A stretch of DNA of 59,647 bases from Bdellovibrio sp. ZAP7 (GTDB lineage: Bacteria; Bdellovibrionota; UBA1018; CAIMNF01), in the NCBI GenBank assembly GCA_945874535.1, contig CAMCGZ010000015.1:1-59647 (forward strand), in the 5' to 3' direction. The notes beneath the pieces are model-generated. The model ran no database searches, was not told the origin of the DNA, and was given only the letters and a program-made list of their open reading frames with translations. The position numbers were made by a program, and so were the translations under genes. Within the stretch, counting starts at the first letter, position 1; the number at the start of each line of letters is the position of its first letter. This document shows positions 41,398 through 50,472 of this stretch, piece after piece.

Positions 41398-42143
41398 ATT
41401 CCTTGATTGGTGATCAACAGGCTCCGGAGGTGCTGGTAGTTTCCTCTCCAGGCCCCGGGATGGGTCTCAGTCGGCGCTTCGATACAGGTCAGGGCTGAAG
41501 CCTCCGGTCGGATCAAAAACACAGCCATTCCGACCGCTGTGGCCGGCAAGTCCATCTTGCGCTCGTTTCCGATCATCAGGCAACGGGATGCTTCAAAGGA
41601 TTCCTGCTTCAAGATTTCGAGATAGTACTCGCGGCTCGGCTTGCACGCGTGCATCCGATCGGCAGTGGTGATGCTTTTGAAAATGCCCGGATCGATTCCT
41701 CCCCAGCCCATTCTCAAATGCACGAGCTCGACCGGCCATACCGGATTGGTCGCGAGCACCAGAGGATAATGATCTTTTGCCCAGTCAAGGAATTTGGCAG
41801 CTCCGGTGATTTTGCCGAAGTGGGACTTCAATTTCGGAAACACCTCGCTCAGACTCTGTTCCAGTTCCTTCGCTGCTTCTTCTTTCGGGAGTTTCAGGTG
41901 TTTGGCAAAAGTCTCGATCAGACGTTCCCGGTTGGTCTTGGTCCGGGAAGGTTTCTTGAGCTCCTCGGCTCCCTGGCTGAGAGCTTTGTATGCCGCCATC
42001 CAACCCTGGTGGCGTTTCATGATCGGTAGTGTCCGGGTGATGAATTCGAAGTGGACTCCGATTCCCCCGGAGTCGATCAAGGTGCCGTCGAGATCACACA
42101 GTAGATTCTGGAACCGTTTTCTTGGAAGACTCATGGGGCTCAT
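41394..42143 (-). CDS. HAD-superfamily hydrolase
   Basis: 249 residues. Motif I is LLCDLDGTLIDSGG (Asp17 nucleophile, Asp19), motif II LVLATNP, and motif III/IV lie in CKPSREYYLEILKQ and LMIGNERKMDLPATAVGMAVFLI. The helical cap between 25 and 100 is of the phosphoglycolate-phosphatase type. The substrate is undefined, a small phosphorylated metabolite being typical. Convergent with the GNAT gene and divergent from the PIG-L gene. Confidence 0.9.
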   Translation of the reverse strand: MSPMSLPRKRFQNLLCDLDGTLIDSGGIGVHFEFITRTLPIMKRHQGWMAAYKALSQGAEELKKPSRTKTNRERLIETFAKHLKLPKEEAAKELEQSLSEVFPKLKSHFGKITGAAKFLDWAKDHYPLVLATNPVWPVELVHLRMGWGGIDPGIFKSITTADRMHACKPSREYYLEILKQESFEASRCLMIGNERKMDLPATAVGMAVFLIRPEASALTCIEAPTETHPGAWRGNYQHLRSLLITNQGI

Positions 42144-42222
42144 GCTCGTTTCCCATCCTCGTCCCTGATTCTAGAGGAAAATCCGCTTGTCGTCATGTTC
42201 GAAGCTCTGGTCTAATCCGGTT

Positions 42223-42966
42223 ATGGACTTTGCCGGCTTTGTCAGACAACAGAGTGCCTTGTGGTACGCCACCCTCGGGCAAGACGCGGGTGCTCCCGGC
42301 CCGCTCAGTGCCACCGGACTCGAACCGGCCGGAACTCTACTCCTCGTGGCCCCGCACCCGGACGACGAATGCCTGATGAGCGGGTTTGCTCTCCGAGCCA
42401 GGGAGGAGTGGGGCACCCGGGTGATCGTCCTGCCCTACAGTTACGGAAGCAGGATGGAGCGTAGGCCGGAGCGTCAAGAGGAGCTCAAGCGAGCCATCGC
42501 TTGCTTGGGGTTCGAGTTATTCGACCCACGGGAAAACCCCCGCTTGGAGGAACTCTCTCCCTCAGATTTGGCCCGATCGCTCTCTGTGTGTGCACCCGAT
42601 GCAGTGCTCTTCCCTCATGCAGGTGACGGCCATCCCGCCCACATCCGGTGTTCCCGATTGGTTTCCGAAGGGGTCACCCTGTGGGCCAATGCCTCCCGGA
42701 AGCGGGTTCATCTGTATGAAACCGCCTATTGGCAGGACCTGCCTGATCCCAACCTCATGGTCGAACTCGCGTCAGATCATGTCATCCGGATGGGGACGTC
42801 TCTTTTGGAACACCGGGGTGAGGTCGAGCGCAACCCCTATCACCTGAGTCTTCCGGCCCACCTGATCGACTCACGGAGAAAAGGTGTCGAACGGGTTTCC
42901 GGTATGGGATCCCGTGCCGGCTCGGGACTGTTTGCCCAGCTCCTCCGTCATTCCGTCATGAACTGA
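42223..42966 (+). CDS. PIG-L/LmbE-type deacetylase
   Basis: 247 residues from ATG 42223. LLLVAPHPDDECLMSGFAL (His45, Asp47/48) and DGHPAHIRCSRLV supply the zinc-binding AHPDDE...HxxH set of the PIG-L family, which deacetylate GlcNAc-containing metabolites or conjugates. Cytoplasmic: there is no signal peptide. Could deacylate amino-sugar derivatives, which would fit the nearby nagB, but the substrate is open. The 3' end overlaps the convergent CBS gene by 11 nt. Confidence 0.88.
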   Translation: MDFAGFVRQQSALWYATLGQDAGAPGPLSATGLEPAGTLLLVAPHPDDECLMSGFALRAREEWGTRVIVLPYSYGSRMERRPERQEELKRAIACLGFELFDPRENPRLEELSPSDLARSLSVCAPDAVLFPHAGDGHPAHIRCSRLVSEGVTLWANASRKRVHLYETAYWQDLPDPNLMVELASDHVIRMGTSLLEHRGEVERNPYHLSLPAHLIDSRRKGVERVSGMGSRAGSGLFAQLLRHSVMN

Positions 42967-43363
42967 GGCGCGTCCGGAGTAGCTCCGCAAAGGCCATCAT
43001 GGCATCGGTAGCCGTGAAAATGCCCACCAGGTTCTTGCGGTCGAGGATCAGTGCACTTCCGATCCTGCGTTCCGCCATGGTGGCTACCACCTCATCGAGC
43101 TTGGCGGTCGGGCTCACAATATAACAGTCCTCGAGGGCGATATCTTCGACCCGGGTGGTGATCGGGTTCACTCCCTCGAAGCCGAGCGCCATCTTGATAT
43201 CCCGATCCGAGAGGATTCCTCTGAGCTCGCCTCCGGATAAGACCGGCAGGTGACGGATTTTATGTTTTTGCATGAAGTCCCTGGCGGTGGCGAGAGACTG
43301 CTCTGCGCCGATCGTGTGGGGGACCTCGGTCATGTATCGTGTGATTTGTGGAATGGGTTTCAT
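42956..43363 (-). CDS. Two-CBS-domain protein
   Basis: 135 residues built only from two CBS motifs: VPHTIGAEQSLATARDFMQKHKIRHLPVLSGGELRGILSDRDI and ALEDCYIVSPTAKLDEVVATMAERRIGSALILDRKNLVGIFTATDAMMAF. Such proteins bind adenine nucleotides and often respond to energy or redox stress. Divergent from the Crp/Fnr gene; the FNR box between them lies 73 nt upstream of this start, a good position for activation. Confidence 0.92.
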   Translation of the reverse strand: MKPIPQITRYMTEVPHTIGAEQSLATARDFMQKHKIRHLPVLSGGELRGILSDRDIKMALGFEGVNPITTRVEDIALEDCYIVSPTAKLDEVVATMAERRIGSALILDRKNLVGIFTATDAMMAFAELLRTRLSS

Positions 43364-43435
43364 GAAACATTCCTCCTCGGGCCGGATCTTAGTGCCTGGA
43401 CCTCCTGCGCGCCTTGATCCCGGCGATGAAACGGA

Positions 43436-43449
43436 TTGATTTGCATCAA
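43436..43449. promoter_or_regulatory. FNR/DNR-type box TTGAT-N4-ATCAA
   Basis: TTGATTTGCATCAA is a perfect symmetric match to the FNR/ANR/DNR consensus. It lies 31 nt before the Crp/Fnr ATG and 73 nt before the divergent CBS ATG. It is too close to the regulator's own start for classical activation, so autorepression plus activation of the CBS gene is more likely. Confidence 0.75.
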
Positions 43450-43480
43450 TATTGCATCCAAGCCGGGCAGGAGGTGTTCC

Positions 43481-44101
43481 ATGGAACTGTCAAGTATCAT
43501 CGAGGCATTGAGGGCGTCGGGAGCCGGATTGAGCACACTCCGCTTTCGTCCCGAACAGGTGATCTATTATCCCGGGAATGCCGCCACCGGCTTGTATCTG
43601 GTGCACGAGGGCAAAGTGAAGCTCGAGCGGGGTGACGAATGGGGGCGAAGTCAGATCCTCGGGATAATCGGTCCCGGGAACTGTATCGGATTCGACGCGG
43701 TTTTCACCAGGCGTCCTCATCATCACCTGGCTTTGGCATTGACCGAAGTGGGGCTGGTGCATGTCCAGGCGGGGAATGTACCGGACTGCCTGGCAAAGAG
43801 TCCGGAGCTCATGCGTGGATTGCTCCGCCAAATGGCTTTCGAGCACGAAGAACTTCAAATCCGTCTGGGCCTTGCTTTCGGCTCCTCGGCCCAGGAGCGC
43901 ATTTCAGACGCGATCCTGAAGCTTAGGGAAATCGATCCCGAAAGAATCTGGACTCGGAGGGACATCGCCGAGTGGGCCGGGACGACCCCTGAAACCGTCA
44001 CGCGCACCATCCAGGAAATGGAAAAAGAAGGCTTACTCGTTTTGAGAGGGCGATCCATCCTCCTGACCCGGAAGTTCTTGAGTTCGAATCAGCGTCACTG
44101 A
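43481..44101 (+). CDS. Crp/Fnr family regulator, DNR-like
   Basis: 206 residues from ATG 43481, with GGAGG upstream. Effector domain 15-130; helix-turn-helix 158-183 (TRRDIAEWAGTTPETVTRTIQEMEKEG). Glu171 and Arg175 in the recognition helix (ETVTR) are the residues FNR-type proteins use to read TTGAT. Only two Cys (68 and 103) are present, and none forms the N-terminal iron-sulfur set of FNR, so it resembles heme-based NO sensors (DNR) or other cluster-free members. It probably binds the box in its own promoter. Confidence 0.9.
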   Translation: MELSSIIEALRASGAGLSTLRFRPEQVIYYPGNAATGLYLVHEGKVKLERGDEWGRSQILGIIGPGNCIGFDAVFTRRPHHHLALALTEVGLVHVQAGNVPDCLAKSPELMRGLLRQMAFEHEELQIRLGLAFGSSAQERISDAILKLREIDPERIWTRRDIAEWAGTTPETVTRTIQEMEKEGLLVLRGRSILLTRKFLSSNQRH

Positions 44102-44115
44102 CAATGGATCAGTGA

Positions 44116-44844
44116 TCAGAGCAGGCCGGACGATTCCTGATCCAGCATCCAGGTCACATCCGGGTGGTTCCGGAGTGCACTCGCAGGTAACGAGGTGCTG
44201 ATCGGGTCTGCAATCGCCGAGCGAACCGCGAGTGCTTTTGACTTACCCATGGCGACAATCACAATCTTTTTAGCCTGTAACAAAGTGCCGATTCCGAGAG
44301 TCAGGGCTGAAGACACAGGAGGCACTCCTTTGAAGTTCGCCAGAAGAGTGTCCGGATGGAGGTGAACCCGACGCGTTCGGGAATCGAACTCGGAGCCCGG
44401 TTCGTTGAAGGCAATATGACCGTTGGTGCCGACTCCGAGCAGTGCCAGGTCGATTCCACCGCGGGTCATGATTTCTTGTTCGTAACGGGCGCACTCCTCT
44501 GCGGCATCGGGCGCGGTTCCATCCAGCTCCATCCGGTGCTGTGGCGGGTGGATCAATCTGGAATAAAAGTGCTGCTCGAGATAGTTCTTGAAGGCATAGG
44601 GCACGTCGCCGGATGGGAGCGGATGGTATTCGTCGAGATTGAAGCAAGTCCAATCCCGAATCCCCAAGCGCTCCTCGGACTCCACAGCGAGACGGTAGAA
44701 GGGGATCATCGTGTTGCCGGTAGGCAAAGCCATCATGGGCGAACGTGAGGAATTGAGAATCGGACGCACCGCAGAAGCGATCTCGTCGATGAGAGCGTAA
44801 TAAAGGGAATTCGCATTATCAAAGCGCCAGATCCGTGGCTTCAT
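44116..44844 (-). CDS. nagB: Glucosamine-6-phosphate deaminase
   Basis: 242 residues from ATG 44844 (start by homology). ALPTGNTMIPFYRLAV binds phosphate, FNLDEYHPLP carries Asp71 (E. coli Asp72), and GTNGHIAFNEPGSEFDSRTR carries His143 and Glu148, matching E. coli numbering. Converts glucosamine-6-phosphate to fructose-6-phosphate and ammonia, the last step of amino-sugar breakdown, and would drain sugars released from peptidoglycan. Shorter C-terminus than E. coli NagB (266), so E. coli-type allostery may be lacking. Convergent with the Crp/Fnr gene. Confidence 0.92.
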   Translation of the reverse strand: MKPRIWRFDNANSLYYALIDEIASAVRPILNSSRSPMMALPTGNTMIPFYRLAVESEERLGIRDWTCFNLDEYHPLPSGDVPYAFKNYLEQHFYSRLIHPPQHRMELDGTAPDAAEECARYEQEIMTRGGIDLALLGVGTNGHIAFNEPGSEFDSRTRRVHLHPDTLLANFKGVPPVSSALTLGIGTLLQAKKIVIVAMGKSKALAVRSAIADPISTSLPASALRNHPDVTWMLDQESSGLL

Positions 44845-44886
44845 GGGTTGGCTAGAGCCTAGCACACGTGTTAATTCTGTCCAAAC

Positions 44887-45363
44887 ATGAAGAGTCTTCA
44901 AGAAACCCATGCTCCGAACAGCATTTGTTTTGGATGCGGACCGGCCAACTCCAAGGGCCTTCGCATTCGCAGTTTCGCGCAGCCTGATGGAAGCGTCGAA
45001 GCCGAGTTCCATCCTGAACCGCATCATGAGGCCTTTCCGGGAATGTTGAATGGCGGGATCATCGGTTCGCTGCTCGACTGTCATTCGAACTGGACGGCAG
45101 CCCATGCGCTCATGGTCCAGTCGGGACTTTCGGAGCCGCCCTGCACGGTTACTGCCGATTTCCATGTAAAATTGAGGGCTCCGACTCCGAGTGGATCTCC
45201 GGTGAGGCTGGTGGCCCGGGTTCGGGAATTGGGAGCGGATCGGGCAGTGATTTCGGCTGAATTGTTCACTAATGCCAATCCGGGCGGAAAGCCGACCGCC
45301 ACTTGCGTCGGTACCTTTGTCGCGGTCAAAGAGGGGCATCCGGCTTATCACCGGTGGGGATGA
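44887..45363 (+). CDS. PaaI-like hotdog thioesterase
   Basis: 158 residues. The hotdog core is visible: CFGCGPANSKGLRIRSFAQPDGSVEAEFHPEPHHEAFPGMLNGGIIGSLLDCHSNWTAAHAL, with the helix starting at the GMLNGGIIGSLLD segment typical of PaaI/DUF4442 thioesterases, then VTADFHVKLRAPTPSGSPVRLVARV. Likely hydrolyses acyl-CoA thioesters in the cytoplasm as a homotetramer. An N-terminal CFGCG pair is common in this family. 10 nt before exonuclease III gene; same strand. Confidence 0.88.
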   Translation: MKSLQETHAPNSICFGCGPANSKGLRIRSFAQPDGSVEAEFHPEPHHEAFPGMLNGGIIGSLLDCHSNWTAAHALMVQSGLSEPPCTVTADFHVKLRAPTPSGSPVRLVARVRELGADRAVISAELFTNANPGGKPTATCVGTFVAVKEGHPAYHRWG

Positions 45364-45373
45364 GGGAATCAGG

Positions 45374-46147
45374 ATGAAAATCGTATCGTGGAATGTGAAC
45401 GGGTATCGCGCCATCCTAGGCAAGGGATTTCAAAACTGGTTTCACAAAGTGAACGCCGATGTGGTCGGACTGCAGGAGGTCAAGGCTCATCGCGAAGCGG
45501 TGGACCCCAAGATGCTCGCCTACGAGGGATACGAGGTTTTTTGGCATGCCGCTAAAAAACCCGGCTATAGCGGGACGGCGGTTTTCAGCAGGGTGAAGCC
45601 CTTGGCCTACCGCGAAGGGATCGGTGAGCCGAAGTTCGACGACGAGGGGCGGATTCAAATCCTCGAGTTCGAAGACTTCCACCTCTTGAATTGCTATTTT
45701 CCGAACTCGCAGGACGAGCGAGCGCGACTTCCCTACAAGATCGAGTTTTGTGAAGCGATCCTCGACTATTGTAAAAAGACAGCAAAAACGGGGAAGGGCG
45801 TGATTGTCCAGGGTGATTTGAACATCGCGCACACCGAGCTCGACATCAAGAATGCCAAAAGCAATCAGGACTCACCCGGCTTCTACATCGAAGAGCGTGA
45901 ATGGATGTCGAAGTTCCTGAAGCACGGAATGAGGGATGTTTTCCGGGAGCGCCATCCCGGTGAGACCGGTCAGTATACCTGGTGGAGTTACCGTGCCAAT
46001 GCCCGTGCGAACAACACCGGTTGGCGTATCGATTATCATGTGGTGTCTGAGAACCTGGTAGAGCGGGTGAAGGACATCGGACACGAGCGGCAGGTGTTCG
46101 GGTCGGATCACTGCCCGGTCTGGATCGAACTCACAAAGCCCAGATAG
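45374..46147 (+). CDS. xth: Exodeoxyribonuclease III
   Basis: 257 residues starting MKIVSWNVNGYRAILGKGF. Metal and active-site residues are in GLQEVKAH, GYSGTAVFSR, VIVQGDLNIAHTELDI and VFGSDHCPVWIEL. AP endonuclease and 3'-5' exonuclease in base-excision repair. GAGGGAATCAGG acts as ribosome-binding site. The 3' end overlaps the convergent orn gene by 40 nt. Confidence 0.95.
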   Translation: MKIVSWNVNGYRAILGKGFQNWFHKVNADVVGLQEVKAHREAVDPKMLAYEGYEVFWHAAKKPGYSGTAVFSRVKPLAYREGIGEPKFDDEGRIQILEFEDFHLLNCYFPNSQDERARLPYKIEFCEAILDYCKKTAKTGKGVIVQGDLNIAHTELDIKNAKSNQDSPGFYIEEREWMSKFLKHGMRDVFRERHPGETGQYTWWSYRANARANNTGWRIDYHVVSENLVERVKDIGHERQVFGSDHCPVWIELTKPR

Positions 46148-46656
46148 TGGCGGAGTTCGGCGATCGACTCTTCCAGGTCCCCGATCGCCCGGTGGGCGTT
46201 CTTTTTCTCGTATTTAATACCGTATCGTTCTCGGAACACTTCCTTGAAGGAGCTGACGTCGACCATCCGGTAATGCAGGAGTTCGGCGAAAGCCGGTAAA
46301 TGGGCATCGATGAATCGCCGGTCATTGTGGATGGAGTTTCCGGCCAAAACCGCACCGTCTTTCCCTTTCTTCGACCCGAAGTGTTTCCTGACCCAGGCGC
46401 AAAGCTCCTCTTCCACGGTTTCCTGTTTCCAGCCGGTTTTCACCAGTTCGGTCAGACCGCTCTTGCCGTGATGCTCTTTGCACCAATCATTCATGTTCTC
46501 CATGACTTCGGCGGGTTGGTGGATGACGTAGTGCTTTTGATCCACCGGGTTCAAATCGTAGTCGGTGACGATCGCAGCGAGCTCAATGATCCGGTCAGTC
46601 TTCTCGTCGAGACCCGTCATTTCGAGGTCCATCCACAGGAGCATTTTTTTTGCCAT
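46108..46656 (-). CDS. orn: Oligoribonuclease
   Basis: 182 residues. DEDDh 3'-5' exoribonuclease: LLWMDLEMTGLDEKTDRIIELAAIVTD holds the first Asp/Glu, GNSIHNDRRFIDAHLPAF the next Asp, and NAHRAIGDLEESI the His and last Asp. Degrades di- to pentaribonucleotides, including pGpG from cyclic-di-GMP breakdown. Length equals E. coli Orn. Divergent from fusA. Confidence 0.96.
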   Translation of the reverse strand: MAKKMLLWMDLEMTGLDEKTDRIIELAAIVTDYDLNPVDQKHYVIHQPAEVMENMNDWCKEHHGKSGLTELVKTGWKQETVEEELCAWVRKHFGSKKGKDGAVLAGNSIHNDRRFIDAHLPAFAELLHYRMVDVSSFKEVFRERYGIKYEKKNAHRAIGDLEESIAELRHYLGFVSSIQTGQ

Positions 46657-46828
46657 GACCCGAGAATAGCACAGGGAATCGGGCCCGGAAGTCAGAATGT
46701 TTGACTCGCTCGGTCAGGCATGTCGAAAAGGTTGCAAGAAACCCTTGAGTCAGGTATCACTTTCGGTTTCAACCACAACATATACCGCGTAATGTCGCGA
46801 CATCGAGCAAAGATGAGGAGCTAGAACC

Positions 46829-48949
46829 ATGGCTGAAGATACTTCAAAAGTACCGATCGATAAGGTGAGAAACATCGGAATTTCCGCGCACATCGACTCC
46901 GGAAAAACCACTCTTTCCGAGCGGATCCTGTTTTACACCTCCAAGATTCACGCCATTCACGAAGTGAAGGGCAAGGATCAGGTCGGTGCGACCATGGACT
47001 TCATGGAACTCGAGCGCGAGAAGGGGATCACCATTCAGTCCGCTGCAACTTATTGCATGTGGAAGGGTTTCAACATCAACCTGATCGATACTCCGGGCCA
47101 CGTTGACTTCACCATCGAAGTGGAACGCGCTCTCCGCGTTCTCGACGGCGCCGTGCTGGTGCTTTGTTCGGTTGCGGGCGTTCAGTCCCAGTCGATCACC
47201 GTTGACCGTCAGATGAAGCGTTACAAAGTTCCACGCCTCTGTTTCATTAACAAAATGGACCGCGCCGGTGCGAATCCTTTCCGTGGCATGCAGATGCTCC
47301 GCGAGAAGCTCCGCCACAATGCTTACCTGGTGATGTATCCGATCGGTGCTGAAGACCAATTCCAGGGTGTGGTCGATCTCGTCCAGATGAAGGCCTTCTA
47401 TTTTGACGGCGACAACGGAGAGAACATCCGTGAAGAGGCGATTCCTGCCGATATCAAAGGCGAGTGCGACAAGTTCCGTGAAGAACTCGTTTCCGCGGCA
47501 GCCGAGTTCGACGAAACAGTCGGAGAGAAGTACTTGAGCGGCGAGGAAATCAGCGTTGCAGAACTTCGCGAAGCCATCCGGAAGGGGACTCTTTCCCTTC
47601 AGTTGACTCCGGTATTCGTGGGCTCCGCCTACAAGAACAAGGGCGTTCAGCTCCTGCTCGACGGCGTGACTTACTACCTCCCGAACCCTTCAGAAAAAGA
47701 GAACATCGCTCTCGACCAGAACAACAATGAAGCCGAGATTTCGCTCAAGTCGGATTCTGGTCTTCCGTTCGTCGGCCTGGCGTTCAAACTCGAAGACGGA
47801 CGTTACGGTCAGCTCACCTACATGCGGATCTATCAGGGTTCGCTCAAGAAGGGCGAGTTCATCGTCAACTCCTCGAATGACAAGCGCGTGAAGGTGCCCC
47901 GGATCGTCCGGATGCACGCCAACGAGATGAACGATGTTGAGCACGCAAAAGCGGGCGACATCGTAGCCCTTTTCGGTGTGGAATGTTCCTCCGGTGATAC
48001 CTTCACCGACGGAACCGTGAAGTACTCCATGACTTCCATGTTCGTACCGGACGCGGTGATTTCGCTTTCCGTACAACCCAAGGACAAGTCGGGCGAGAAC
48101 AACTTCTCGAAGGCTCTGAACCGGTTCACCAAGGAAGATCCTACTTTCCGCGTGCATCGCGATGAGGAATCCAACCAGACCATCATCAGCGGGATGGGCG
48201 AACTCCACCTCGAGATTTATTGCGAGCGGATGAAGCGCGAATACAACTGCGAAGTGGTCGTGGGTAAACCCCAGGTCGCTTACCGCGAGACCATCCAGGC
48301 GAAGGGTGAGTTTAACTACACCCACAAGAAGCAGACCGGTGGTAGCGGTCAGTTCGGTCGCGTGGCCGGATACCTCGAGCCACTTCCATCTGACGCCGTA
48401 CTCCAGTACGAGTTCGTGGATGAAATCACCGGCGGTGTCATTCCCCGGAACTTCATCCCAGCTGTGGACAAGGGCTTCAAAGAGGCGATCAAAGAAGGTC
48501 GTCTCATTGGCTTCCCGATCGTGGGTGTTCGTTGCGTGATCAACGACGGCGCATACCACGCGGTCGACTCGTCTGAACAAGCGTTCAAGACCGCAGCGCT
48601 CATGGCGTTCCGGGAAGGTTACGAGCGTGCGACTCCGGTCGTTCTCGAGCCGATCATGAAGCTTGAAGTCTCCGCCCCTGAAGAATTCCAGGGTTCGGTG
48701 ATGGGCCAAGTGAACCAGCGCCGCGGTGTCATTGTGAACTCCGGTTCCCAGGACGGCTATTGCGTGATCGAAGCCGAAGTGCCGCTCTCCGAGATGTTCG
48801 GCTACTCCACCGATCTCCGCTCCGCCACTCAGGGTAAGGGCGAGTTCTCGATGGAATTCCAGAAGTACTCTGCAGCTCCTCGGAACGTGCAGGACGAACT
48901 GGTGAAGAAGTTCCAGGAAAAGAAAGCCAAGGAAGCCGCAGGAAAATAA
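46829..48949 (+). CDS. fusA: Elongation factor G
   Basis: 706 residues. G-domain motifs [44 protein letters not shown] and [10 protein letters not shown], followed by domains II-V ([16 protein letters not shown] in domain IV). Strong codon bias as expected for an abundant protein. TGAGGAGCTAGAACC gives the ribosome-binding site. This copy stands alone and not in the str operon, so a second fusA may exist elsewhere. A 12-bp palindrome ATGTCGCGACAT (46792-46803) lies in the leader. Confidence 0.97.
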   Translation: MAEDTSKVPIDKVRNIGISAHIDSGKTTLSERILFYTSKIHAIHEVKGKDQVGATMDFMELEREKGITIQSAATYCMWKGFNINLIDTPGHVDFTIEVERALRVLDGAVLVLCSVAGVQSQSITVDRQMKRYKVPRLCFINKMDRAGANPFRGMQMLREKLRHNAYLVMYPIGAEDQFQGVVDLVQMKAFYFDGDNGENIREEAIPADIKGECDKFREELVSAAAEFDETVGEKYLSGEEISVAELREAIRKGTLSLQLTPVFVGSAYKNKGVQLLLDGVTYYLPNPSEKENIALDQNNNEAEISLKSDSGLPFVGLAFKLEDGRYGQLTYMRIYQGSLKKGEFIVNSSNDKRVKVPRIVRMHANEMNDVEHAKAGDIVALFGVECSSGDTFTDGTVKYSMTSMFVPDAVISLSVQPKDKSGENNFSKALNRFTKEDPTFRVHRDEESNQTIISGMGELHLEIYCERMKREYNCEVVVGKPQVAYRETIQAKGEFNYTHKKQTGGSGQFGRVAGYLEPLPSDAVLQYEFVDEITGGVIPRNFIPAVDKGFKEAIKEGRLIGFPIVGVRCVINDGAYHAVDSSEQAFKTAALMAFREGYERATPVVLEPIMKLEVSAPEEFQGSVMGQVNQRRGVIVNSGSQDGYCVIEAEVPLSEMFGYSTDLRSATQGKGEFSMEFQKYSAAPRNVQDELVKKFQEKKAKEAAGK

Positions 48950-48979
48950 TCCCGCCTTCCGAATAAGCGTGAGGGAAAA

Positions 48980-49013
48980 CCCCGGTGCGGATTCCGCATC
49001 GGGGTTTTTCTTT
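48980..49013 (+). terminator. Intrinsic terminator of fusA
   Basis: CCCCGGTGCGG (48980-48990) pairs with CCGCATCGGGG (48994-49004) over 11 bp (one G-T) around ATT, followed by TTTTTCTTT. Confidence 0.92.
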
Positions 49014-49049
49014 GTTCTTCCTTGAGGCTGTGAATGCTAGAATGGTTCC

Positions 49050-50450
49050 ATGAAAATCCTTCTCACAGGCGCAACCGGTCTCATCGGTAAAGAAGTCGGA
49101 AAACTGCTCTCTCAAGACGGAATCGAAATTATCGCTTTGACCCGCGATGCGGACCTCGCCAGACAGGATCTTCCCTTCTTCTGCAAGATTGCCGAGTGGA
49201 AAGGGGCGGGGCACGCGTTTCCGGACTCCACGCTCGCCGCATTCGAGGGCGTGGATGCGGTCATCAATCTGATGGGTGAGAATCTCTCGGGCGGGCGTTG
49301 GACGGAGGAGTTCAAAAAACGGATTCTCACCAGCCGTGCGGATGCCACCCGAGAGCTGGTCGGTGCGGTGTTCTCCCGTGCCACTCCGAAACACTGGATC
49401 CAGGCCTCAGCAGTGGGCTGGTACGGAGAGTCCCGTGATGGAACCGTGTTCGACGAGAACTCCGGAAGGGGAGCCGGTTTTCTGGCCGATATTTGCGAAC
49501 AGTGGGAGGGTGGCCTCAAAGCCCTTCCCGCGGGTGTCCGGCAAGTGATTCTCCGGACCGGTGTGGTGATGAGCCATAAGGGCGGAGCATTCCCGAAAAT
49601 GCTCGACCCGATCCTGAACGGGATCGGTGGCGTGATCGGCAACGGTCACCAGATGATGAGCATCATTCACCTCGAAGATGCCGCCCGTTTTGTGGTGCAT
49701 GCATTGAAGACCCCGGCACTCGAGGGGGCTTACAATCTGGTGGTCGAGCAGCCGGTGATGCAAAAACTGCTCACCCAGCGTTTGTGCGTGCTTTTGCACG
49801 TGCAGCCCGGGCCCCCTGTGCCGACGTTGGCACTGAGAATGGCTTTGGGAGAAATGGCGGATCTGGTGCTACAGAGTCAGTCTGTGGCTTCAGTACGGAT
49901 TGCCGGAACCGGATTCAAGTTTCGTTACGGAACAGTTCACGAGCTTCTTCAGGAAATCTGTTCCTGGTATCAACACCCGCTTGAGCCTCACCGGGCGACT
50001 TTCATCCAGTATGCCGAACAGTTTGTGCCGCGCGAGCTGAGCCAGGTTTTTCCGTTCTTTTCTGACGCCCGAAATTTGGAGTCGATCACTCCCGAATGGC
50101 TCAATTTCAAAATCAAGTCGGTTTCGACCGGAGACAAAATCGAGAAGGGGACGAAGATCCGTTACCGGCTCAAGTTGCATGGTGTGCCGATCGCATGGCT
50201 CACCGATATCGCAGAATGGAATCCGCCCACTCTGTTTGTCGACAATCAGCTGAAGGGTCCGTATTCGCTTTGGTACCACGAACACACCTTCGAAACAGTA
50301 CCCGGTGGAACTTTGCTCAAGGACTGGGTTCGATTCCGGTTGCCGATGGGCAAGCTCGGGGCTCTGATGGGGCTCGGTAAGGTCCGCTCGGATGTGAGCA
50401 AGATCTTCGCTTACCGCAAAGAGATCATTCTTCAAAAATTCGGAGCCTGA
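49050..50450 (+). CDS. TIGR01777 epimerase-like protein fused to SRPBCC domain
   Basis: 466 residues. Residues 1-300 are a Rossmann SDR protein of the TIGR01777/YfcH type: MKILLTGATGLIGKEVGK, DAVINLMGENLSGGRWTEEFKKRILTSR, QASAVGWYGE and IHLEDAARFVVHAL with a DUF1731-like tail. Residues about 310-466 are an SRPBCC (START-like) domain: ATFIQYAEQFVPRELSQVFPFFSDARNLESITPEWLNFKI...YHEHTFETVPGGTLLKDWVRFRLP. The fusion is known in several phyla, but its substrate is unknown; the SRPBCC part could present a hydrophobic ligand to the reductase. Monocistronic between the fusA terminator and convergent secG. Confidence 0.9.
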   Translation: MKILLTGATGLIGKEVGKLLSQDGIEIIALTRDADLARQDLPFFCKIAEWKGAGHAFPDSTLAAFEGVDAVINLMGENLSGGRWTEEFKKRILTSRADATRELVGAVFSRATPKHWIQASAVGWYGESRDGTVFDENSGRGAGFLADICEQWEGGLKALPAGVRQVILRTGVVMSHKGGAFPKMLDPILNGIGGVIGNGHQMMSIIHLEDAARFVVHALKTPALEGAYNLVVEQPVMQKLLTQRLCVLLHVQPGPPVPTLALRMALGEMADLVLQSQSVASVRIAGTGFKFRYGTVHELLQEICSWYQHPLEPHRATFIQYAEQFVPRELSQVFPFFSDARNLESITPEWLNFKIKSVSTGDKIEKGTKIRYRLKLHGVPIAWLTDIAEWNPPTLFVDNQLKGPYSLWYHEHTFETVPGGTLLKDWVRFRLPMGKLGALMGLGKVRSDVSKIFAYRKEIILQKFGA

Positions 50451-50472
50451 GATAAAAAGCCAGGAGTAAGGC

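Noticed and set aside
41403-41417. TTGAT-N5-ATCAA resembling an FNR box
   Set aside because: Spacer is 5 instead of 4 nt and it lies in the 3' coding end of the HAD gene, away from any promoter.
47690-48709. Long open frame on the minus strand opposite fusA (339 codons)
   Set aside because: Result of the strong codon bias of fusA; no recognisable domain.
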